Positions 38,972 through 48,422 of a DNA stretch of 64,000 bases are shown here, piece after piece. The DNA is from Tritrichomonas musculus (Eukaryota; Parabasalia; Tritrichomonadida; Tritrichomonadidae), in contig JAPFFF010000012.1 of assembly GCA_039105265.1 (NCBI GenBank), positions 3,534,001 through 3,598,000 of the forward strand, read 5' to 3'. A model generated the notes under the pieces. It was not told the DNA's origin and did no database searches. It saw only the letters and a program-made list of their open reading frames with translations. Positions within the stretch are counted from its first letter, which is position 1. Each line of letters begins with the position of its first letter. Position numbers and translations under genes: made by a program.

Positions 38972-39576
38972 AAAAATGCATTTTTTATGTTACAAAATTT
39001 TTACCGATCCTTCCTTTTGATGTAAATCTCGGTAAAAATTATGTAAAAATATAAAAAGATGCATCAATTTTTTTATTTACATGAATAATCTCATAATATT
39101 ATAAAGTGGCGGGAAAAAGTTGCCAACGGCGGGAAATAGTTGCCAACGATGACCTTTTTAAGGATATATTTAAATGAAAGTTATAATTAATTATATTTAA
39201 ATTATATTAAATATTATTAATATGTAATACAAAGTAATAATTAAAAAAATATGAAGATATATATATATCTTATATTCAATGCTCAATTGAAATGCTAAGA
39301 AAAAGTTAACATAAAAATTTTTAAAAAATTTAACAAAATTTGTTTAAAAAAATGAAACATAAACATTTTTTTATAATTTTAAATGCAACAAATAATGAAA
39401 CAATGATTTCTTTTTTATATCATATTGTTTAAATGCTGAAAAAATGCTTTTAAGGCCACCGTTGGCAACTTTTTCCTGTCGTCGTCAACTTTTTCAGGCA
39501 TCTATACATCATTTTTCTCCAATTTTTCTTTCAATTTATTCTCTCAAAAAGTTGAGACACAATCTCTCTTGCTACA
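38873..39576. mobile_element. 704-bp MITE-like element with 38-bp perfect TIRs and 16-bp flanking repeats
   Basis: The element starts TGTAGCAAGAGAGATTGTGT and ends with the exact inverse; 38 bp match perfectly. The 16-bp word GTTTACTACTTTAGAA lies directly outside both ends (38857-38872 and 39577-39592), which would be an unusually long target duplication. No transposase is encoded. A second inverted-repeat element is nested at 39105-39499. Confidence 0.8.
39105..39499. mobile_element. Nested inverted-repeat element (GGCGGGAAAAAGTTGCCAAC family)
   Basis: The left end has two tandem 20-bp units (GGCGGGAAAAAGTTGCCAAC and GGCGGGAAATAGTTGCCAAC). The right end has the inverse arrangement (GTTGGCAACTTTTTCCTGTC then GTCGTCAACTTTTTCAGG). 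TA dinucleotides lie near both ends. The CGGGAAAAAGT core also occurs at the left end of the decayed transposon at 51371, so this may be a small relative of that Tc1/mariner-like family. Confidence 0.6.
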
Positions 39577-39934
39577 GTTTACTACTTTAGAATAAATAAT
39601 CATTTAAATGTTCGTTTACAATAATAAAGACAACATAAAAAAGTATTTTTATATAAAAATGTTAATATAATTTGAAAATGTATTTTTACAATTCCAATTG
39701 TCATGAATCAATAATAATGATCAACATTATAAACATTTTTAGCAATTATCCAAATTTTTATTGTATAAATTAAAAATAAATTAAATTTAATTTCTTCTAT
39801 TTCTCTTTATATTTAATATAAATACTCTCTTTAAATAATAAATAACTTTCACCTTAAATTAACCTTATAATATGTCAAAAAAAATTGATGGCAAATGGCC
39901 ATTTATTCAATTTTCTTGATTTTACTATTTTTAA

Positions 39935-42289
39935 ATGGAGATTCGAGAGTACATAAATAACAAAAAGAATCTCTACGTCAAAATCCTTGAATTTCTTGAT
40001 GATGAAAACAACAAAGAAGAAAATTATCAAAATTTGATGAAAATATTAGAAGATCAAAAAATAAAAGAAGATTTTCGTGAGTTTAAATCAACTCTTCATT
40101 TAATAAACAAGATATCAAATAATCATAATCGATCAGAAAATTTTTTCAGCAAGATTGAAAAAATTTTTATGATTTTTAAAGAGACAATCAAGAAATATTT
40201 CACTAGTTACGACATTTTTAGAATTTTTAATGATAATAAAAGAGTCCTTCTCTTTCTTTTTAATGAAAAAATTGTAATTCCTGATAAAAATATTGTAACC
40301 ATCATGTCAAGAAACAAATACAAGAAAGCCAACTATTTCATGTACTTCCAGCCAGAAATCAAAACATTCAAAAATGAAGCCATCCCTCAAAAGCAAATAG
40401 ATTTTGATGAAAAAAGGAAAATTGGAGAAAATGACGAAGATGTTTGCGAACTAATTCGAAAAGATTCAATTGAAGAATTCATCACTTTTGTCAATCAAAG
40501 AAACTTGTCACTCAATACAACAATTGAACGATCGCTTTTTGAAACGAATTCATTTCTATATAAGAAGCGGCCTACATTGATTGAATATTCAGCGTTTTTT
40601 GGATCAATTCAAATTTTCAAATATTTGAATTTAAACGGTGTTGAACTGACCCCTTCAATTTGGCTTTATTCAATTCATGGGTGTCATCCAGAGATGATTC
40701 ATTATCTAGAAGTGAAAAAAATTCAATGTCCAACAGATTCACTCAAAGAAGCAATAAAATGTCATCATAACGAAATTGCAAATTATCTCTTAACAAATGT
40801 ATTCAAAAATGCCTCTGTTTTAGAGTTTTGCATCAAGTATTATAATTACAATTTCATGCCTGATTCAATCGATTTAAATAATGAAAATATTTTTTATAAC
40901 TTGTGTAAATATGACTACATTTATCTTGTTTCTTCAATGTTAAATACGACCAAAATAGTCATTAATAAAAAATATGTGTCTGAGTGTTCAGAAGAAAATG
41001 ATCTGCATTTAATGAATTATGACACGCCTTTAAAAATTGCTGCAGTGAAAGAAAATGTTGAAATTATTGATTTGTTGGTTGCTCAGGATCAAATCGTAAT
41101 TGAAGGCAATACGTTTAAGAGTTGTTTGTCACTTACACAAATAACCATTTCTCCTTCCGTCAAATCGATTTACAGCAACACTTTTTACGGTTGTTCATCG
41201 TTAATTAAAGTCAATCTTCCATCGACATTGACATTGATTGGTGAGTGTGCATTTAAAGGATGTTCTTCATTGAAAGAAATCTGTATTTTGACACCGAAAG
41301 ATTCAAATGATGAAGAATCAATCAAAGAAAGTTCGTTGATTTCACAGATTACGAAACCTTTTGAAAGGTCAATTAATGATGAAGCATTTAAAGGCTGCTC
41401 ATCGTTGATTCAAATTTCAATTTCTTCGTCAGTTTCATCGATTGGAAAGTCTTCTTTTGCTAACTGTATCGCATTGGAGAAAGTAGCATCCACATCCAAA
41501 GTTACAATTGTTGATGAGAATGCATTTAAAGGATGCACTTCATTGAAGATTTTTTCGACTTCATTTCCAATGACATTGATTGAAAACAATGCATTTGAAG
41601 GCTGCAGTTCACTTGAGAAAATAATTGACGCAAGTCAAGTGTCAAAAAAAGTTGATGAAAAAGTAGCAATTCCTTCATCAATAAGCTCAATTGGCAAGAA
41701 TGCTTTTGAAGGCTGTTTTTCGATAAAGCAAGTCACTCTTCCATCGTCATTAAAAACAATTGGATCGTTTGCTTTTCACGGATGTTTGTCAATAACGCAA
41801 ATGTTTATTCCATCTTCAATAATCGATGTTGGTGACAGTGCTTTTTATGGTTGTTCGTCGTTGACTCGCTTGGCAATTCCAAGTTATATTAATGAAATAA
41901 AAACATTTTGTTTCAGAGAATGCTCATCATTGAAGTTTGTCACAATTCCTTCGTTTGTGACAACAATTGGCTATGCTGCTTTTTATGGCTGTTCTTCACT
42001 GAAAAAAGTGGTTGTCCCTAATTCTGTCACCGAGATTGGTTACTGTGCGTTCGCAATGTGCACTTCGTTGAAGAAGATTTCAATTCCGTACTCGGTGACT
42101 TCAATTGGCGGTTCTGCTTTTGAAGGTTGCTCATCAGTTGTGCAGCTGTCTATTCCTTCCTCTGTAGTATCAATCGGTGACAATGCATTCAAAGACTGTT
42201 CTTCATTAGAGCAAATAGAACTGCCTTTATCATTTGATTCAACACTGCCGTTAGGAATCCTTCCCAATGTCAATGTTATCTATATATAA
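39935..42289 (+). CDS. DUF3447/ankyrin protein fused to BspA-type leucine-rich repeats
   Basis: The 784-aa product has a helical N-terminus typical of trichomonad ankyrin proteins (EIREYINNKKNLYVKILEFL, NYQNLMKILED). DUF3447-like and ankyrin-type repeats lie at about 175-385 (LIEYSAFFGSIQIFKYLNLN; DTPLKIAAVKENVEIIDLLV). From about 387 to 775 there are some fifteen LRR_5/BspA repeats of about 23 residues (IPSSVVSIGDNAFKDCSSLE type). BspA-like LRRs in trichomonads are often linked to adhesion and secretion, but this protein has no signal peptide or membrane helix, so a cytosolic scaffold role is likely. Several LRR units carry insertions (for example KDSNDEESIKESSL near 455). The stop is TAAA. 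The start at 39935 follows a long AT-rich spacer. Confidence 0.85.
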   Translation: MEIREYINNKKNLYVKILEFLDDENNKEENYQNLMKILEDQKIKEDFREFKSTLHLINKISNNHNRSENFFSKIEKIFMIFKETIKKYFTSYDIFRIFNDNKRVLLFLFNEKIVIPDKNIVTIMSRNKYKKANYFMYFQPEIKTFKNEAIPQKQIDFDEKRKIGENDEDVCELIRKDSIEEFITFVNQRNLSLNTTIERSLFETNSFLYKKRPTLIEYSAFFGSIQIFKYLNLNGVELTPSIWLYSIHGCHPEMIHYLEVKKIQCPTDSLKEAIKCHHNEIANYLLTNVFKNASVLEFCIKYYNYNFMPDSIDLNNENIFYNLCKYDYIYLVSSMLNTTKIVINKKYVSECSEENDLHLMNYDTPLKIAAVKENVEIIDLLVAQDQIVIEGNTFKSCLSLTQITISPSVKSIYSNTFYGCSSLIKVNLPSTLTLIGECAFKGCSSLKEICILTPKDSNDEESIKESSLISQITKPFERSINDEAFKGCSSLIQISISSSVSSIGKSSFANCIALEKVASTSKVTIVDENAFKGCTSLKIFSTSFPMTLIENNAFEGCSSLEKIIDASQVSKKVDEKVAIPSSISSIGKNAFEGCFSIKQVTLPSSLKTIGSFAFHGCLSITQMFIPSSIIDVGDSAFYGCSSLTRLAIPSYINEIKTFCFRECSSLKFVTIPSFVTTIGYAAFYGCSSLKKVVVPNSVTEIGYCAFAMCTSLKKISIPYSVTSIGGSAFEGCSSVVQLSIPSSVVSIGDNAFKDCSSLEQIELPLSFDSTLPLGILPNVNVIYI

Positions 42290-42401
42290 AGTCACAAATT
42301 GCTTTTTTAATTATCGGCAATGTTAAAAATATATTAAAAATAGAAATAGATAAAACTTTTCATTCTTTCTGTCAATGAAAATAATAAACTTTTTCATAAT
42401 A

Positions 42402-43298
42402 TAGGTCATTCAATAAGTTCGTAACTGGCACTTTTTTCCACATATAGATATGATATAAAATATTTATTTATTTATATATAAGCATTTCATCAATATCTAT
42501 ACATTTATTATTTTCGATTTTTGTTTAATTTATTATTCAGTACTTTTAAGAGATTTTTTTCAATTTAAGGCTGAAAAATGATTATTGAATTTTTGTGGTA
42601 TTTACTCAATGCATGAAATACTTTTCATTTATCCGAATATTGATATAGGTAATATGCATACACTATTATTATAATTAATTATAAAATTGATAAATCATTA
42701 ACCAATGGTTTTGAAAATATCTAAATAAAAATGTTTCAATAAAAAAATTCAATGATTTTGACCTTTTTTGGCTATTTTTTTTCAAAAATTTGAATATATA
42801 TATACATTTGGAAATATATAACAATTACTTTTCATTGATTTTTTATATACATATATATTAAATCAATGTCTTATTAATTAATATATTTTTTTTTATGAAT
42901 CTTTTGAATAGGGCTTCAAACCATAGATTCTTTTGAAAAAGTAAGGCTTAACGTACTTTAACGGATCATAACGTATGCATATTGAGCCATATATAATTTT
43001 TAGGTTTGGATAAACATAATTTGGCATGTTTCCAAAAATATATCAATTTGACAATTTTTTTTATCATTCATATGATTTGAACTAAATATTTTTATAACTC
43101 CTTTGATATTCCAAAAAATGAAAATTTAAAAGTAATAAATTTTAAACTCACAACAACTCAGTGAATATTAGTTATAATAGCAAACTATTTTAGCAAATTA
43201 TAGAGTATCGTTCATATATTATAATTATTATATTTATTATTTGAATAATCATTTCTACTTTCTAAAAAGTAGAAGTTACGAACTTATTGAATGGCCTA
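42402..43298. mobile_element. Non-autonomous mariner-like element, 897 bp
   Basis: The left end TAGGTCATTCAATAAGTTCG and the inverted right end (TAGGCCATTCAATAAGTTCG read from the other strand) match over about 25 bp with one difference. TA lies outside both ends (42400-42401, 43299-43300). This end sequence closely recalls classic mariner terminal repeats (AGGTC..AAGTTCGTAAC). The interior is AT-rich, without a transposase frame, so it must move in trans if at all. Confidence 0.8.
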
Positions 43299-43465
43299 TA
43301 TATCGTTCATTGTATAACTCTGTTTGATTGCTATTAATATTCAAAATAATAATAATAATAAAGATAAAATATGATTTTTAAAATATGCTTTTTTATTTAT
43401 TTTGTACAATTGAAGTTCTTACTTTTGTATTGAATTAAATAATTTTTTTTTTTTTTTTTTTTTTT

Positions 43466-44854
43466 TTACTTTCCTTTTCTTGAGTTAAGGTAACCGTCAA
43501 TTAACCGAAGACCTTCAATTGCATCTGAATTTTTAGGATCCAGTTTCAGAGCCTGATTATACAATGACCTGGCGTTATCGAAGTCCTTCATTTTGAAGTG
43601 GCAAGACGCCTTTCTTGTGTAAGCCTTAACGTACTTGGGGTCGAGTTCGATTGCGGTTTGACAGTCGACGATAGCCAGCATCACCTCGTCGAGTTTAGTG
43701 TAAGCAGCAGCTCTATTAGCGTAATAAATTGCGTTTTTCGGCTGTCTTTTAATTGCCTCAGAATAGCATTCAATTGCCTTTGAATACTCACCTTTTGAAA
43801 AGAAACGGTTTCCTTCAATTTTATCTTTTTCAGCCAATTCTGGACTTTTGAATTCGGCTTCTTTCTTCTTCTTCAGATCGTTTTCGAGCTTTTTCAGTTC
43901 TTTCTGCACTTGTTGGTCGTCTTTCTCAGCGAGACTCGCCTTCAGTGCTTCGATTGCGAGGTCGAGATGTCCAAGGGAAGACTGCGCCGATGCAATTTTC
44001 TGATACGAACGCGCGATTGCCTCAGGAGAAGCGTAATTACACTTGCCCTTTTGAATTGCATCCTGGCACAATTTTATTGCATCCTCAAACTTCCCTTGTT
44101 TGTTAAAAACCGTCGCTTTATTGTTATAATACGTTACATTGAATTCATCCAATTCAATTGCTTTGTTGTAATATTTGAGCGCTTCGTCTAGCTTGCCGGC
44201 TTTGAAGGCCTCGTTTCCTTTATTTTTCCAATCTTCTGCACTGGGCCCATCTTCGCTATCGTCGGCGGTTTTGCCAGTTAGAACGGCGGTTATAATTTTC
44301 ATTAAATTTGGATCATCGTAATATTTGCCTATTGACTCCGGATGAGACCTGATTTCATCAAGCATCGACTTGGTGGCCGGCTCTTTAAGAAGCTCTGAAA
44401 AAGTGGAGTTCTTTGAAAAAGTTCGCTTTAGGTTTTCATCTGTAAAAAGATGCGAAATGCTGGTACTCGCAATCTCATCTTGAGACTCTTCAATTGTTTT
44501 GTTCTTGCGGACTTGTGAAAGATCCGTTTTGACATTCTGGTTGTCTGGATCAAGTTCTAAGGCTTTTAAAAAGGTTTGCTCAGCTGCAGTCCAATCTTGT
44601 TGACCTTGAAGTGCGGCACCAAGACGAGTGTAGCCTCGAATCCAGTCTGGTTTTAATTCAATGGCTCTTCTGGCATCTGAAGCAGCTTGCTCATATTTTC
44701 CTAAAGCACAATACGCACCTGATCTATTAGAAAATAATGTATGATTATTTGAATCTAATTCAATGGCATCTGAATAAAATGATATAGCTTTTGAATATTC
44801 TTTGGATGAAAAGGCCTGATTCCCTTGATTTTTAAGTTGTTCTACTGAAGCCAT
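43466..44854 (-). CDS. STI1: STI1/Hop-like TPR co-chaperone
   Basis: The 462-aa product has three TPR blocks: TPR1 at about 4-105 (NQGNQAFSSKEYSKAISFYS), TPR2A at about 207-325 (NKGNEAFKAGKLDEALKYYN) and TPR2B at about 341-455 (IEGNRFFSKGEYSKAIECYS). A DP1/STI1 domain lies at 134-193 (LFTDENLKRTFSKNSTFSEL). In the family this protein bridges Hsp70 and Hsp90 and passes clients between them in the cytosol. The usual second DP domain at the C-terminus is absent: the protein ends soon after TPR2B (LRLIDGYLNSRKGK), so it is shorter than yeast Sti1 (589 aa). The stop codon runs straight into about 23 further A residues on the coding strand. The tRNA gene lies 86 bp upstream on the other strand. Confidence 0.9.
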   Translation of the reverse strand: MASVEQLKNQGNQAFSSKEYSKAISFYSDAIELDSNNHTLFSNRSGAYCALGKYEQAASDARRAIELKPDWIRGYTRLGAALQGQQDWTAAEQTFLKALELDPDNQNVKTDLSQVRKNKTIEESQDEIASTSISHLFTDENLKRTFSKNSTFSELLKEPATKSMLDEIRSHPESIGKYYDDPNLMKIITAVLTGKTADDSEDGPSAEDWKNKGNEAFKAGKLDEALKYYNKAIELDEFNVTYYNNKATVFNKQGKFEDAIKLCQDAIQKGKCNYASPEAIARSYQKIASAQSSLGHLDLAIEALKASLAEKDDQQVQKELKKLENDLKKKKEAEFKSPELAEKDKIEGNRFFSKGEYSKAIECYSEAIKRQPKNAIYYANRAAAYTKLDEVMLAIVDCQTAIELDPKYVKAYTRKASCHFKMKDFDNARSLYNQALKLDPKNSDAIEGLRLIDGYLNSRKGK

Positions 44855-44940
44855 ATTTTATTTTTATATCAAAATTTTAACTTTTCTGAAATTTAGGGAT
44901 TTCTTTTAAAAATATAAATTTATATTTTTTAAAATAGCAA

Positions 44941-45011
44941 GCATCGCTGGTCTAATGGTAGAATTTCACCTTGCCAAGGTGGGGGTCCGGGTCCGATTCC
45001 CGGGCGATGCA
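44941..45011 (+). tRNA. tRNA-Gly (anticodon GCC)
   Basis: This 71-nt cloverleaf has a perfect 7-bp acceptor stem (GCATCGC with GCGATGC, discriminator A). The D arm contains TCTAATGGTAGA, and the anticodon arm is CACC-TTGCCAA-GGTG with GCC in the loop. The T arm is CCGGG-TCCGATT-CCCGG. A run of 13 T residues follows directly, a good RNA polymerase III terminator. No intron and no encoded CCA are present. Boxes A and B look intact. Confidence 0.96.
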
Positions 45012-45323
45012 TTTTTTTTTTTTTCAATAGTTTCATATCAAGTATATTGTATGTTTTTTCCCTGAAGTAGGAGTTAAATCCTAAACAATTATTTCAATAT
45101 TTATTCGTTTCTGTCTTCATTAAAAAGAAAAAATTAAAAATTATTATTTGGACAAATATTTTAAACTCATAGCTAATGGGACATAGATAAGTATTTTGTA
45201 TATTTAATTGAAATTAGTTCATACATAAATAGTAAATGCTAAACTTTCAATAAAAATTGAAAATAATTATATTGACCTAAAGGCAAAATAAATCGTAAAT
45301 TTATAGTTTTATTAAATAACAAA
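45012..45323. other. Spacer between tRNA and composite transposon
   Basis: After the poly-T terminator the sequence is AT-rich, with no gene. Its last seven bases (45317-45323, TAACAAA) are the left copy of the target duplication of the composite transposon. Confidence 0.7.
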
Positions 45324-46284
45324 AGAACATAGGAAACTCTCGAGATATGTCGATATGCTTCGAAATTAATAATATATACTCACCATAGACAGTTATTGAT
45401 GATTTCAGATTTTAAGCGAAATCGCGGCGGAGAGTCTTTCAAAAAGTTGTGATTTTCATAACGAGTCTCCAGACGTAAATGTAAAAATGTTTCAAAATTT
45501 ATGGTATTATAAGAATATATATTGCAAGCATCTTAATATATATCAATTGTTATATTTTTATTAGCTTCGCTTTGCATCGAGTTATTTATAAAATATATTT
45601 CAAAAATTTGATTTCTGTATTTTTGCATTAAATGTCAGAAAAAAAAATAGGTGTACCTACATAATCAGTATAACAATAATTGCATTACTGTATTGTATAT
45701 GATTATAAAATTATAGGATTGTATGTTTATTGTATATAGAGTAATAACCAAAAACTCCTATCCGTGAAGAATGAGATTTTTTATATTAAGATAAAAATAC
45801 AAAAAAACTCGTTACTAACAATATCGGCCAAAATTCAATATTTTTACCCAAAAATTGGTTATTTTTCTTATTATGATGTTAAAAACACGATTAAGCAAAA
45901 AAATTGCGCATTATAAGTATATATCCCGAGATAAAGCGATTTACACTATTTTTAGCCGATTTTACGATTTTTTTTGGAAAAAACGATTCCAGAACAGAGC
46001 CAACGAATGACCGGTATATTACATTTATCTTAAATAGTAGTATATATTGCATTATATATTATATTAAATTTTTAGAAAAATCGTCCGCCAAATTTTCGAG
46101 AAAAATCAATTACAAAATTATACTACATTTGAATAGAAATTCCTCTCAATTTTGGCAACTTTCTTTAATCATATCTCAGTATATACGCAAAATTGGGAAA
46201 ATGTTTTCTATTAAAATATTCTTATAATATGATATACTTTATTATATATTAATTTCAAAAGATTATGAGAGTTTCCTATGTTCT
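45324..46284 (+). repeat. Left 961-bp end repeat of the composite transposon
   Basis: The unit has 18-bp TIRs (AGAACATAGGAAACTCTC) and an AT-rich interior with islands of higher GC (for example AAATCGCGGCGGAGAGTC near 45419). A 107-codon open frame without ATG lies inside but is not convincing as a gene. By structure it could be a MITE or solo end unit of the same family. Confidence 0.9.
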
Positions 46285-46365
46285 ATAATTTTTCGTGGTC
46301 ATGCTTTTTTTTCCTTTCAAATTTAAAAACCTCTGAAATTTTCAATATAGAATCATTTTTTTTTA

Positions 46366-48342
46366 ATGGCGCCTAAGCGAAATCCATCATGGTTTACTCC
46401 CGAAACAGGAGCAAAAGCAAGATCTCAGCAAACTTACGAAAAGCTCTTAGAAGACAATCAAAGATTACAAGGTGAAAATGAAAGGTTAATTTTGGAGAAT
46501 ACAAGGCTAAAAAGACAAATAGCAGACTTACAGAAAATTAAATTGAATATACCAGAAGACAAACAAAAAACGATTAATATTAGTCCAATAGTATTAAGAT
46601 TCATCGGCGCTACATGGGATAATATAACAAAATTTCCTCAAGGAAGACGTTATGATGGACTTCACGAATTCTTTGCACTGTTAAGCATGATGAGTCCACA
46701 TTACTTCAATATTTTAAATACCAATTTATTGTTTCCAACATATAAAACTGCTTCAACATATAGAAAGCAAGCTCTCGCTAATTTAGGAATACATGACGAC
46801 ATTTTTAATGGCGATATACAAAATATTTTGAATATCATGTCAAGGTTTTTACCAAATAATTTTACTGGAAAAGGAGTTATCATGGTTGATGCTGCATATG
46901 TTACACCGTATGTCAAAGTAAACAAAAATGGTAGGATTGATGGCGTGCTAAATCTCAAAGAGATCGATCCAGAATTAGCAGAAACATTTATTAATGATGA
47001 CAACGAATTTTTAGAATTTATTAAATTAAATTATAACTCAGTGATACAAGCAGAATTCGGTATGACATTTGCACCATTAAATCCAGAATTTAAACAGTTT
47101 CCAATTGCATGTATTCCGTCGACGTCAGGTAAGGCAACACAAGAGTTACGCGAAAAAATTGAATCGATCATATCACTCATGCCAAAAAACATAAGTATTA
47201 TCGGATTAGGCACTGATGGTGACAACACTTATAGCATATATGCAAATATATTCATCGACAAAATTATTGGTAACTTCGAAAGATTCCTAAGTCTTGGTGC
47301 TGTTGGTATAATTAAAATATTTGCAGTATTAATTCATTTTTCAGATCCATTGCACCTGACAAAAAGAGATCGTTACAGAAAATCCTCTCTTGAAGAATTC
47401 CTAGTTTCTCCATATGATTCTTATGAAACACGGTCTGCAGAAGATTTAAAAACTATTGGAATTGCTCCTTACTTATTGGATAACAACAAAGGACGTAAAA
47501 TGGAAGATGACCTCCCAAAAAAATTGTTTACTTTACAAACAATTCAAAAAATAATTGATGACGAAGACTTTTATTTACTTTTATCAATGCTTCCTTCTAC
47601 ACTCTTACTAGAGGCACTATTCAGGAATTCACTAAGTCGGCAAGAGACTATTGACTATCTTTTACTTGGTGCAAGTATTGTATTGATTTATTATCTTATG
47701 CAACAATATGTCATTGAACACAACTTAAAGATCTATCGTGTGCAGCCCAATACATATAAGAAAATGAGATGTTTCACAGATAATTGGTGTAAACAATACA
47801 TATTTACTGCAATTGGAATTGCATCTCAAATAATCACTGAAGAAGCTATTGATACAGGTGCATGCAGTTCACACTACCAAGAACACAATTTTGCAAATGT
47901 TCGGAGGCATAATAAAAAAGATGACAGCCACGTGAATTTCCAGAAATCAATGAAATACATTCTATTGGAGCACGAATTGTACAAGAACATGCCTATTGAA
48001 GAAAAAGTTCCAGAATCACGAAGTGACAGTGGGAAGAAAATTTTTGACAACACTCCAGTTGAAGAACGTCCAATAATTTACTATCTTCGGCAAGCATTGT
48101 ACCTTTGGAAGAATGTTCAAATTGTAAGAAAAATGCCATTATTGAAGTTAATCGATCCAAAGCCAAGAAAAATGCCATTTCAAGAGTTAAGTGGGATTTT
48201 GGGGAATTTTTATGAAAAAAATCGACGTTCAATTTCTACCAAATCAACGGGCATGATAAAAACAGCTGGCTTGAACAACATGATATTTTGGAATGCTGAT
48301 GAGCAGTTGAATAACTTGGTTAATGATGATGATTCTGAATAA
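46366..48342 (+). CDS. Putative DDE-type (P-element-like?) transposase
   Basis: The 658-aa product begins with a basic start and a leucine-zipper-like coiled coil (residues about 24-60, LLEDNQRLQGENERLILENT). Three acidic residues in typical surroundings could form an RNase H-like catalytic triad: D175 (GVIMVDAAYV), D284 or D286 (IGLGTDGDNTYS) and E506 (SSHYQEHNFANVRR). Between them lies FSDPLHLTKRDRYRK. The spacing, the coiled coil and the 7-bp duplication of the host element fit P-element-like transposases, but no THAP zinc finger is seen, so the family is uncertain. It is the only gene of the composite transposon and presumably acts on its 18-bp ends. The start lies 13 nt after TCA (TCATTTTTTTTTA), a trichomonad initiator-like setting. 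Stop TAAA. Confidence 0.65.
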   Translation: MAPKRNPSWFTPETGAKARSQQTYEKLLEDNQRLQGENERLILENTRLKRQIADLQKIKLNIPEDKQKTINISPIVLRFIGATWDNITKFPQGRRYDGLHEFFALLSMMSPHYFNILNTNLLFPTYKTASTYRKQALANLGIHDDIFNGDIQNILNIMSRFLPNNFTGKGVIMVDAAYVTPYVKVNKNGRIDGVLNLKEIDPELAETFINDDNEFLEFIKLNYNSVIQAEFGMTFAPLNPEFKQFPIACIPSTSGKATQELREKIESIISLMPKNISIIGLGTDGDNTYSIYANIFIDKIIGNFERFLSLGAVGIIKIFAVLIHFSDPLHLTKRDRYRKSSLEEFLVSPYDSYETRSAEDLKTIGIAPYLLDNNKGRKMEDDLPKKLFTLQTIQKIIDDEDFYLLLSMLPSTLLLEALFRNSLSRQETIDYLLLGASIVLIYYLMQQYVIEHNLKIYRVQPNTYKKMRCFTDNWCKQYIFTAIGIASQIITEEAIDTGACSSHYQEHNFANVRRHNKKDDSHVNFQKSMKYILLEHELYKNMPIEEKVPESRSDSGKKIFDNTPVEERPIIYYLRQALYLWKNVQIVRKMPLLKLIDPKPRKMPFQELSGILGNFYEKNRRSISTKSTGMIKTAGLNNMIFWNADEQLNNLVNDDDSE

Positions 48343-48422
48343 AAGATAATTTTTTCATTTCACTTTTTATATATAGAAATATTTGAATATTTTATGATAT
48401 GTCAAAAATTTTAAAAAAATAT

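Noticed and set aside
45904-46227. 107-codon open frame inside each 961-bp repeat.
   Set aside because: It lacks an ATG, has the composition of AT-rich DNA and shows no family likeness.
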